A stretch of 64,000 nucleotides of DNA from Anaeramoeba flamelloides (Eukaryota; Metamonada; Anaeramoebidae). How positions within the stretch are numbered: position 1 is the stretch's first letter; every line of letters starts with the position of its first letter. The position numbers and the translations under genes were made by a program. The DNA lies in contig JANTQA010000047.1 in the NCBI GenBank assembly GCA_027625915.1, positions 16,058,001-16,122,000 of the forward strand. The letters are read 5' to 3'. Shown piece by piece: positions 55,153-64,000 of the stretch. Under the pieces are notes generated by a model. That model was not told the DNA's origin. It worked only from the letters and a program-made list of their open reading frames with translations, and ran no database searches.

Positions 55153-55731
55153 CCAATTTTTCTAAACGAAAAAATCGTCAAGAAATTTTTTGGGTTTTGA
55201 AAGAAAATAAAAAAAAATGATATCCTCATCAAAAGTTCCTGCTTTCTTTTTATTTATTTCTGGATTTTTAAAAATTAATATTGACGATTTTTTCAAAATA
55301 AATAAAACATTTCAATTCCGAAAAGTTTTTCAGTAATAAAAATGAAACTTATGTTTAAAGTACCAATTGAATCTTTTGAAATGATTTTTTATTTAAGAGT
55401 AATTGTTTCGTTACTGAATTTTCTTTTTTAAGTTTTTATAGCCGTTAGGGTTAACAAGATTGGAATTGGATGTGTAACACCTGTTTATCAATAGCTCAGA
55501 CAATATCAAAAGATGTCAAGTCTTAAAAAATATTGTTTTTAAAAAAAAAACAAAAGAAATTCTGAAAAATTAACTTAAAATTGATTTTGTGATCAAAAAC
55601 AGAAAAGTTGTATTTTTCCTTTCCCAAACTTTCCAAAAGAAAAAGTGTTTTCTTTTTGTTTTCTTTATCACTTGATCAAAAAAGTAATTTTTCGTTGGAC
55701 CTTTGATCAATTTTTCAAAGAACAAACCAAA

Positions 55732-55890
55732 ATGCCATTAAAGTTAAGATCGCAAAAAAATGCAAAAAAAAGTAAAAAAAGAATTCAAAATATTAGAAAA
55801 AAAGGTTTTTTTTATTCACTTCTGCATATTAAACAAAGTCTAGGAATGATTTCAAATCATCTAAATTCGATTTCTGACTCAAAATTATAA
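55732..55890 (+). CDS. Small basic ORF, 52 aa, doubtful
   Basis: ATG at 55732; begins MPLKLRSQKNAKKSKKR and is Lys/Arg-rich in the first half, then LLHIKQSLGMISNHLNSIS. Ends in TAA. No family recognised. It lies divergent from the 55152 gene start, which would suit a small independent gene, but chance is not excluded. Confidence 0.25.
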   Translation: MPLKLRSQKNAKKSKKRIQNIRKKGFFYSLLHIKQSLGMISNHLNSISDSKL

Positions 55891-55968
55891 GACCAATAGA
55901 ATTGGAGGCACTTATTATTTCTATTCGAATAAAAATTTAAAGTCTAAAATCTGGATCCTTTTCTTGTA

Positions 55969-56281
55969 TTATTTAAACCCAATAGTTTGTGGTGTTTGTT
56001 TTGTTTCTATTCGAATTTCTTTTTCATTTTGAAGGCTTTGAATTTGGTTCTGTATTTTTGTGCTTTTTAAGACCAATAGATTTGTTTGTTTGTTATTATA
56101 ATTTTGACTTGTTGTTCTGCTTGAAAGTTTGAAAACTGGATCGTTGTTATAAGAATTTTTTGTTTTTTGTTTTTTATAGTTAATTGGGTTGGTATTTTTG
56201 TGTATGTTCACGAGAGAATTTTGGTTCTTCTTTTTTAGGTGACTATTTGTAAATTTTTTTTTTAAAAGGTCTGTTTGATCT
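55969..56281 (-). CDS. Possible terminal exon, Asn/Gln/Lys-rich, ~104 codons, doubtful
   Basis: Minus-strand frame open from an AAAAG|AT junction at ~56281 to a TAA near 55969, reading as low-complexity protein (TNPINYKKQKTKN, SRTTSQNYNNKQTN, ETKQTPQTIGF). No upstream exon or start found. Composition resembles the disordered ends of other proteins in this window. Confidence 0.25.
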
Positions 56282-56689
56282 TTTTATTTCATTGCTGAAT
56301 TGTTTCCCAAGTCAGAAAAAAAAATATTTGAATAAAAAAAAATAGAAAAAATGATTATTGTTATAATTTCAAATAACGGACACTACACATGCACTTCAAA
56401 AGTTTTGAGTCTTTTTATTCTATTTTTAAATTTTTTAATTTTTCAAACTTTTTTTAAATTTACAGATATTTTTAGTATTTGAATATCTTTCATCAGAAAA
56501 TAAAAATATAAGATTTCATAATAGGACTTCAATATTATAAAAGAGGATAGATTCTAAATTATTACCTTTTAAATGTAAAAAACTTTAATCTCCTAATACT
56601 GTTGATTGATAAATAATAAGATCAATATTTTAAAATAAAAACAGACCCAAAATAGTTAAAAAATAGATTTAAATTCGGGTACATAGTGC

Positions 56690-57390
56690 CCCAGTCTTAC
56701 GAGGTGGTGTCTAGATTTTTTTTAATTTATTGGAATATAGCAAAATCAAAGATTTTACCCCATTCTTTTAAATTAAAGAAAACTTAACGAAAGTGTACAT
56801 CAAATGCCTAGGTTTTCCAGAATGAAAATGAATATAGTAAAATCAAATAGATTTTACTTTATTCTTTTAAATTCTGGAAAACCTAACTGCAGTTTTTTTT
56901 TACTTTTTGGAATAAACCGAAAATTTCAAAAATTTTAAGTTAATTTCAAAAATTAAAAAAAAACATAACAAGAGTATCCTGGGTTTTCTTGAGGTTTTCT
57001 GTTTTATTAGAAAAATCAATAGATTTTCCTTATCAAATAGAAAACTCAAGAAAAACTAACGATTTATCTATTTATTTGGAAAATAAATAGAAAACTCAAG
57101 AAAAGCTAACGGCAGTTTTTTTTAATTTGAGAAATAAACCGTAAATTTTTTGAAATTTCAGTTTATTTCAAAAAGTATAAAAAAAAATTAAAGAAAGTGT
57201 CCATAGAGTGCCTAGGTTTTCTTGAGTTTTCATTTATTTGTGAAGTTTTCTAGGTTTTTTTTACTTTAGAAATAAACAGAAAATTGTAATAAATTTTTGG
57301 TTTATTTCTAAAGTAAAAAAAAAACCTAACAAAAATCTACTGATTTTCCAAATAAACAAAAAACTCAAGAAAAAAAAACGGAAAAATCAA
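56690..57390. repeat. Hairpin-module array (CTAAC-linked), copy 3, longest
   Basis: Six or more modules in series: two ATTCTTTTAAATT(CTGG) hairpins, GAATAAACCGAAAATTTC with TTAAGTTAATTTC, TTGAGGTTTTCTG/AATAGAAAACTCAAG, GAGAAATAAACCGTAAA with TTTCAGTTTATTTC, and TTAGAAATAAACAGAAAATT with its complement. Joined by CCTAAC, GCTAACGG and similar; GTGTCCATAGAGTGCC recurs. Ends where the poly-A-cored repeat begins. Confidence 0.7.
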
Positions 57391-57399
57391 AAAAAAAAA

Positions 57400-57880
57400 A
57401 CCTGAAATTTCAAAATAATACAAAAATTATCACAAAAACTAAACACCAGCAAGTCAGAATTTTTGAACTGAGCATTATTGAATTTTTATTACAGAAATTT
57501 CACTAAAAAATAGGCTAACAAAAAGTTCTTTTACTTATAATTATGATTCATTTTTAAAAGACATAACAGAATCTCAATTTTTTTATAGTTTCTTCCGATT
57601 TTCTAATATTTTTTTTGGAATTATGATCTTTTGTAAAAAAAAAAAGAAAAAAAAAAAAAAGAAAAATTTTTGCAAAGAATAAAATAATAAAAAAATCAAA
57701 AATAGAAAAAGTTAAAGAAAAGATAAGGAAAAATTTTCAAAATTAGGAAAAATGATTCAGATCAAAAAATTGATAATATTTTTATGATAAGAATATAGGA
57801 TAAATCCCCTCAAAAAAATTTGCTATAACATTATCAAGTTATTCAACATTATTTAAAAACATTTTTTATACATTTTATTG
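57400..57880 (+). repeat. Poly-A-cored dispersed repeat, copy 4
   Basis: AAAACTAAACACC, TTTTGAACTGAGCATTATTG, TTTCACTAAAAAATAGG, ATAATTATGATTCATTTTTAA, A/G core, GATAAGAATATAGGATAAAT, ACATTATCAAGTTATTCAA. Directly adjoins the next element. Confidence 0.6.
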
Positions 57881-57883
57881 TAT

Positions 57884-58462
57884 ATATGTCCCTACGACCC
57901 AAAAAACACTAAAAATAGAAAAACTGATCAAATACTTTCCATTAATACAATTAAAAAAACTAAATGAAACAATAAAAATAAATAAAATTCCAATTCAACT
58001 TTTTCTTGTAAACATGTTTTACCAAAATCATTGAATTCACACTTGAAATTATGTATATTTTTAGATACACTCTCTTGTTTTAACTCATTTACAAAAACAA
58101 ATTCTAAATTATGGGGAATTTTCTTTTCACAAAAGGTACTAATTTGGTCTTCAATTTTTTTTTTTTTAGTTTTCAACAGTAAAATTAAAAAAAAGTTCAA
58201 CTCAAAAGATAAACTCTCTGGAAAACCATTCTAATTTAATATATCAATTTATTCTTTGATTTCAAGCTTTTCTCAACCCCAATTTTTCAAAAAAAAATAA
58301 AAAAGTGCACAGTAATTTCAAAAAATATTTTCGATATTCAAAAGTTGAGAGTGTTTTTATTCTAAAAAAATTATCACAGTGGTTAACAAAATCAAGTTAT
58401 GAACTTAATTTCGAAAAATATTAACCCGAAAAAAATAGTGCTTAATTTTATTAAGGACATAT
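57884..58462 (-). mobile_element. ~578-bp element with ATATGTCC/GGACATAT ends, copy 3
   Basis: Full-length, inverted relative to 10783. Minus strand 58200-57928 is open for ~90 codons (FCEKKIPHNLEFVFVNELKQ, SKNIHNFKCEFNDFGK, then a hydrophobic C-terminus FLLFHLVFLIVL). No family recognised. Confidence 0.75.
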
Positions 58463-58944
58463 AAATTTAAATTAATTCCATAATATTACTTTATTATTTT
58501 CTTTGTTAAATGTAGAGCCTTTCAAATTTAATTGATTTATTCTCAATTTCTTTTCATATTACCAGAAAAATATTTATTCAAGATAAAATAATTTTCCAAT
58601 AAAATAATATTGATTAAATCTAATTAATGTGTTATTTTTTTCCGAGGCTTTTATTTATATAAAATGAATAATACAAAAAGTGGATTCATTCAAATTTTTA
58701 TGTATTACAGGATTAATAATAAAAATTCTAATCAATCAAATGAAAATTGATGATAATTTATTTTTTATCAATTAGTGTATAATAACACAATTGGTAATTA
58801 TTACAAAAATAAAAAAAGAGGGGGGATGGTGTATATGATCAAATTTTATCTTCAAAAATAATATAATTACTACAAATTCATAAACACCTAAAAGTTAAAA
58901 ACTTTTTACTGTTGATTATATTTTTTTTTTCTTTTTTTTTCTTT

Positions 58945-61900
58945 TTAATTTTTTAGTTTGTTTAATCTTTTCAATATATCATCATCTTGATTTTCAATTT
59001 CTTCCTCTTCAATCTTGTTTCCGTTCATGGGGACAGATTTCATTTGCCCCTGAACCGATAATCCGTGTTCTTCAGACACCTGTTGTATAAGTAAATCAAC
59101 CTCCTCATTTGGGGTTGAAATTGATTGGTCCATTGATTCGCCCTATTTTTTAATAATTTTTTTTTTAATTGGGTTTTTTATAAAAATATTTTATTCAAGA
59201 TTTTAATTTTAGTATATTTTTTTAAAAATACCAATTTTTTAGGATTTTATTAAATATCTTTTAAATATAAATATTTACTAGGATACATATATTGATTATC
59301 AAATAAATTTATATTTTGTTATTTTGATTCAAAAAAAAATACAGGAAAAATAGTTTAAATGTAATCTATTTTAAAATTCAATTCTTAGGAAACTCCTTAA
59401 CAAAACTAAATTAATAAATTAAAATGAATATTTTTTTTTAAAAAGATCTTTTAATATTTTTTTTTTTAAAGATTAAAAGTAAATTTTTTTATTTGATTAA
59501 TTTTTCAAAGTCTAGAAACTATATTCTGTTGGTAGTTTTTTTTTTTCTACAATAATATTAATATTTATACTCCATAACATTATTAGCGCTAATCGAAAAA
59601 AAAAATATGTTGAAATATTGAAAAAAATTTCTAAATAAAAATTTAGGAATGTATGTAAACAAGAGGAACTAAAAACAACACCCTTAAAAAATAAATAAAG
59701 AATAATAATAATATTTAATTTTTGATTATTTCAAATAAAAATCTAGTATTTTTAGTTTTTTAAATTTTGTTCTTTAATTTTTACCACAAATTATCTTAAA
59801 AATCAAAAAAAAATTGTTAAAAAAATTTTTATTTAAATAACAATCACAGAAAAGACAATAATAAAAAAAAAGGGTTTTTAAGAGTTACTAACTTTCTTGA
59901 ATTTAATTTAATTGCTTTTAGTTGTTGTATTACGGTTTTAAATGGATTTTTTTTCTTTTCTTTTTTCTTTTTTATTTAAGGGGCTAGTAAATTTTATTTA
60001 TTATTTTTTTTTTCACCAAAGGTAACATCGTAATTATTTATACAAATAGCCAATTAAATAAGATAAAATAACTTTATTTATCAACTTTAGAGAGATGAGT
60101 TATCATTTTTAAAAGATTTCAATATTTATAATTAAATTTTACAGTCAAAAGATCTGAATTCTTTTTGTTTGGATTTTTCGATCAAATTAGAGAAAAAGAA
60201 AAATTTTCAAAAAAAAATTATTTTGAAGGATATCTCACTTTTAGTATTTTCTGAGAGTCTGCATGAATAAAAAACAATGGGTTTTTAATCTTATTTTAAA
60301 AATACATTAAAAATCATTCGAAAATTGAATCCTTGAAGATCTAAAAATATGATCATCTCTTTTATTCACAAATATTTAATAAATTTCTTGAAATTTAAAA
60401 GATTAGGTACTATTCTTTTTCAAACACTCATGGTATAAACAAGGAACTATTAGTATTAAAATCGGTTATTTGATAATATTTATTATTTCTTTTTTATTAG
60501 AATTATTTATTTGAACTATTTATTTGAATTTATACAATTTGTTTGAAAAGTACTTCAAAAATTGAGAAATAATGGTAAATACTATTTAGACATTTAATCT
60601 TTGTGCTGTTAATAACCAACTGAAAAAAAAAAAAATAAGTTTGGGTTTATTAATTATTGATTATCAACAACAAATTAAAAAGTATATCTTGAGATTATAA
60701 GTTGATTTTTCCATGTTTTAAATTATATTTTGGGAGAAATTTTAATTCGATTTTTTGGTTTTTTTTCTCATATTTTTTTGATTCAATAAAAAGAATAAAT
60801 CGATTTGAACTATTCTTAGTATAAATAAATTATATTTTTTTATTTAATCCCTAATAAAAAAAAATTATAACATGTTATAAACGTGTTATAAACGTTTAAA
60901 ATGTTATAAAATTTTCTAATAAAAACTTTTATAACATAAATGTTTGTTATAAAATGTGTTATAAAATTTGTAACATGTTATAAGCTCGTTATAAGAATAT
61001 TTTTTCAAGAATATTGAAAAATATTCATTTAAAGGGAAATTTTGTATTAAAAATATTATATAGATGTTATAAAAATGTTTTTTTTATTAGAGATAAAAAG
61101 AAAAAATTGATTTGAGCTGTTCTTTGAATCAAAAAATATATATTTTTACAAGTTTAAATTAATTATTATAATTTTTTTGGGAATTAAGTAGATTTTTTAA
61201 ACTTGGCTATTTTAGAACTTAGTTGTTTCATTTTTAAAGTGTATTTTTGTACACTTCCTTTACAGGCAATAAGATTTCTTCCTTCTTTTAAAGAAAATAA
61301 TTTTTTTTTAAATAATTCAGAAATATGTTGGGTTTTGAACTTTTCAAGAATGAGAAAAATGGATCAAACTTAAAAAACAATAATTCATTTCTGAAAAAAG
61401 TTTTAAGAAAGTAAGTTTGATTTTGTCTTAATCGGATTTTTACTTTATTTTTCAATTTCAAGATGTGGAAATTTTTTTTTGAATTCGCTATTGGGTCGAA
61501 TCGAAGATTTTTTTTATGTTTACTAGTCCATTAAAATTCTTATCTTCCAATTCTTGCTTACAAATAAAAAAACCTGAAACGATTTTAATATTAAAAAGGA
61601 TAATACTGTGAGTTGCAAAATAATAGGAATAAAATTGTCATTTCAACTTTTAGAAAATTAACACAAAATACCAATAAAATAAATCATCAAAGTTCAGAAT
61701 CTTAAAGGAATATAAATAATTTTAGTTTTTTTTCAGTATTTCAAAATTTGAAATGTTATATGATCTATATCATTTTTTTTAGTGGATAGCTGAATGGATA
61801 TTTTGTTCGATTCATTTTTCAAAAAATAGTAAAATGGTCTACGAGATAAAAAGAAATTTAATAAATTTCTCAATAACTTGAAATTGATTTTAGGAGGGTT

Positions 61901-62713
61901 GTGAATTCTCAATTATAAGATCTAAAAAACATAAACAGATCTAAAAATACATTTTTTAAAAAAATGGAATGAATTACCATAGTTTCTGATATTATTCCTA
62001 AGTCGTCAAACTGCTTTTCAAATTTGTCCATTACTGTCGCCATCTATTTTTTCAGTTTATAAAATAATTTGTAACAGAAGTTTTTCAAAGGTATAGAAAT
62101 TAAGAAGAAGAGAGGGTTTATTTTAAACAAAAATATTCAAGATTCTTACCTCAACAAGATTCATTTGTTCCATTGCCTTTGACATATTTCCTACAACTCC
62201 CTATTATGAGTTAAAAAGAAAAAGAAATCACAATTAAAGAGAAGCGATTTGATAAGAAGTACTTTATATTTTGGTATTTCATTCGATTTTTTACAAGATT
62301 TTGAAAAAGAGGATTTACTTTCATTGATCGTGTTAATTTTTTCATTGTTAATGCTGTTTGAATTTTTGAACCAACACCGTCAATCCTTGATGACAGTTTC
62401 AAAAGGCTCATTGCTTGGTTTTTTTGACGAATTGAATTTTCAGCATAGATCCTTGCACCTTCTTGGTTTCCCTTTTGAATTGCCTTTTTCATCAGCCTTA
62501 TTTGTTTTTTTTGTTCTTTTTCACATTTACGCGATTGCCTCGCAAGAGATTTTGAAGTGAATTTTAATTGGAATAATTGATCTATGCAGAAAGAATTTTT
62601 GTTTTTGTGTTTCGTTATTATAAAAATGAGAGAGTAGATGATGAAAAAGAAAGATATATTAATTTTAAAGAAGCAAAGGTTGTGTTAGTGTTATAGGATA
62701 TCATACTATGCAT
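58945..62713 (-). CDS. ESCRT-III subunit CHMP1 (Did2), 194 aa, 5 exons
   Basis: Exons (5' to 3') 62713-62707, 62581-62319, 62200-62150, 62043-61978, 59142-58945; lengths 7, 263, 51, 66 and 198 close in frame. Protein begins MHNQLFQLKFTSKSLARQ, against the human MDDTLFQLKFTAKQL, then ARIYAENSIRQKNQ, SSRIDGVGSKIQTALTMK, VMDKFEKQFDDLG, STPNEEVDLLIQQVSEEHGL and a C-terminal DDILKRLNKLKN that fits the MIM1 motif bound by Vps4 MIT domains. Length 194 against 196 in human CHMP1A. Acts late in ESCRT-III filament remodelling at endosomes and in cytokinesis. The 7-nt first exon (ATG CAT A, donor GTATGA) is the least certain part, though it restores the expected N-terminal length. Introns 1-3 are 106-125 bases; intron 4 is 2.8 kb. 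Confidence 0.94.
60860..61035. repeat. GTTATAA-rich palindromic repeat, copy 2
   Basis: TTATAACATGTTATAAACG at the left, TTTGTAACATGTTATAAGC at the right, with further GTTATAAAA/TTTTATAAC words between. Right half is the inverted counterpart of 26105-26150. Confidence 0.6.
61142..61472 (+). repeat. Dispersed repeat, copy 2 (pair with 44456-44782)
   Basis: TAATTATTATAATTTTTTT, AAGTAGATTTTTTA, AGAAATATGTTGGGTTT, AATGAGAAAAATGGATCAAA, TTTTTCAATTTCAAGATG. Confidence 0.65.
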
Positions 62714-63284
62714 TTTTAATTGTTGTAAAGTTAAAAAAAAATGATTATCGTAAAAAGAACAAGAGTTTTTAAGATTTTTTTCAAATTATTTCTCGACGAA
62801 CCGAAATTTTGTATTAATTTTTCAAAAAGTGAAATATTTCACTTTGGAAAGATTTCTTATCTAGTGTGTACTTTTTAATCAAACTAAGAACCCCCTCACA
62901 TTTGTAATAAAAAATTAATAAGTTTCGTTTGAAAATTAAATCGATCTTTTCCTGTAAAATCCCAATTGTTTTATGAAAATGAATCTTTTAAAATTTTGAA
63001 AGAGACTAATTCTTACTTCGTTAAACAATACAAACCCAGTCTGTGAAATATTGTTTAAAATTCAAAAGAAAAGAGCTTTTTCCAACAAAAGGAGCTAAAT
63101 AAAAATTCAAATTATGAAACATTTTTGGATTAGTACCAAAAAATGAGATAAGAACAATTAAAAATTTTGGAAAAATGAAGTTCACTATCAAATTAGATAA
63201 ATACTTTCCAAAATTTTTTTATTTTTTATTTTTTATTTTTGAAGGGATGAAATGAAAAAAAAGCTGCCAGTAGGTACTTTTGGT

Positions 63285-63463
63285 TAGCTTTTCTTGAGTT
63301 TTCTATTTATTTGTGAAGTGTTCTCGGTTTTTATAAGTTTTTCGATTTTATTTGTAAAATCAATAGATTTTCGTTAGGTTTATTTCTAAAGTAAAAAAAA
63401 CCTAGAACACTTCACAAATAAATAGAAAACTCAAAAAAACCGAACAAAAATCTATAGATTCGT
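63285..63463. repeat. Hairpin-module array (CTAAC-linked), copy 4, single large hairpin
   Basis: TTGAGTTTTCTATTTATTTG and GTGAAGTGTTCTCGG at the left pair with GAACACTTCACAAATAAATA and GAAAACTCAA at the right; the centre holds the ATCAATAGATTTTCGTTAGG phrase of the other arrays. Confidence 0.7.
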
Positions 63464-63489
63464 TATATATATATATATATATATATATA
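63464..63489. repeat. TA microsatellite
   Basis: About 13 units of TA between the hairpin and the following TIR element. Confidence 0.9.
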
Positions 63490-63506
63490 GTAGGGAAAAA
63501 AATACC

Positions 63507-63961
63507 GGACATGAAAAAAATCCCTGACAGGATTTTTAATTGTAAGTATTAGTAAAATTTTTGTCTAATTTCAATGAAATCCTTATTATAAATAACCAAT
63601 TTTTTTAATGAGATTAGTAATAAACCTACCTAAAGTCCATCAAAGTAAGGTGTCTCTAGAATACTCGAGTAATTGTTTGATAGCCTATGTTGATCAACTT
63701 TTTTTGAAAAACAATCGAGTTTTATCGAGGTTTATGTCGAGTTTGGAAAATGATAATTTTTCTTCTTGTTTTTTGATTGATTGAATGGTGTTTTGAACAA
63801 GTGTGATTTCATTAATCATCATTCTAATAAGTGGGGGGGGTTATAATTGAAAAAGTTCGATTCTTAAAAAAAGGAATTTGATTGTAAATAAATGAAATTA
63901 CACAATAATTTTACTAATATTCACAATTAAAAATCTTGTCGGGGATTTTTTTGACTGCTCC
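63507..63961. mobile_element. ~455-bp TIR element
   Basis: Left AAAAAAATCCCTGACAGG..TTTTTAATTGTAAGTATTAG, right its near-complement ending GGGGATTTTTTTGACTGCTCC. TIRs ~60 bp. The right half matches 38551-38800 in reverse, so this appears to be a short, non-coding relative of the element there. Window ends soon after. Confidence 0.7.
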
Positions 63962-64000
63962 ATATATATCAAAGAGAAAAGCTCGAACACTTATATATAT

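Larger units (their letters stand above)
55153..58944. other. Intergenic with two weak small ORFs and repeats
   Basis: Upstream of the 1116-aa gene. Contains doubtful small frames at 55732 (+) and 55969-56281 (-), then a hairpin array, a poly-A-cored repeat and a 578-bp element back to back at 56690-58462. 58463-58944 is AT-rich, downstream of CHMP1. Confidence 0.65.
59143..61977 (-). other. Intron 4 of CHMP1, 2.8 kb, repeat-bearing
   Basis: Donor GTAATT, acceptor AATAG. Contains the GTTATAA-rich palindromic repeat and a dispersed repeat shared with 44456-44782. No open frame of note. Confidence 0.85.
62714..64000. other. Intergenic, CHMP1 upstream and repeats
   Basis: 62714-63284 lies upstream of CHMP1 with no recognised motif. 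A hairpin array, a TA run and a TIR element follow to the window edge. Confidence 0.65.

Overview
The window is nuclear DNA from an AT-rich, intron-bearing eukaryote, most likely an amoeboid or flagellate protist. Supporting signs are very high A+T, standard-code open frames rich in Asn, Lys and Glu (including KEKEKE runs), short GT-AG introns, and unmistakable eukaryotic genes (20S proteasome alpha, ESCRT-III, a fimbrin-like actin binder). The style resembles Anaeramoeba, but that is an impression and not a demonstrated identity. There is no sign of operons, bacterial genes, CRISPR arrays or recognisable tRNA/rRNA genes.

Gene content is low: eight solid genes in 64 kb, separated by 3-6 kb of repeats. 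In order: a TPR protein (4771-6456, +); a possible beta-propeller protein weakly like GSAP (12017-13249, +) with a coding-like continuation in another frame; a six-PSI-domain type I membrane protein in five exons (18070-23416, +); proteasome subunit alpha-6/PSMA1 in four exons (27606-28826, -); an EF-EF-CH-CH-coiled-coil-PH protein in seven exons (31314-37731, -); a HIRIP3/CHZ-like acidic histone-chaperone candidate (45074-46486, -); a 1116-residue TPR plus beta-rich protein (51802-55152, -); and CHMP1 in five exons (58945-62713, -). Splice sites for the four multi-exon genes were placed by reading frame, GT/AG borders and family alignment; all exon lengths close in frame.

The rest is mostly small DNA-transposon-like elements. 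(1) About 200-bp, nearly fully palindromic MITEs with TA ends (11 copies, seven of them at 13.8-16.5 kb). (2) TTAA-bordered elements (15397-16806, 29036-30981, 24296-24476). (3) A ~578-bp element with TATGTCC-type ends and a conserved open stretch in all three copies. (4) A ~535-bp element with ATTCAAAATTTT-containing ends. (5) Chains of short hairpin modules separated by CTAAC. (6) A poly-A-cored ~550-bp repeat in four copies. (7) A decayed LINE-like reverse transcriptase inside a PSI-gene intron. Two related TTAA elements give a filled/empty-site comparison that shows both MITE insertion and nesting.

Three introns (2.7-3.1 kb) are swollen by such repeats while the others are about 100-300 bp. 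The long intronless genes are visibly richer in G+C at their 5' ends than at their 3' ends. The genes do not form an obvious pathway; they look like unrelated housekeeping, cytoskeletal, trafficking, chromatin and surface functions.
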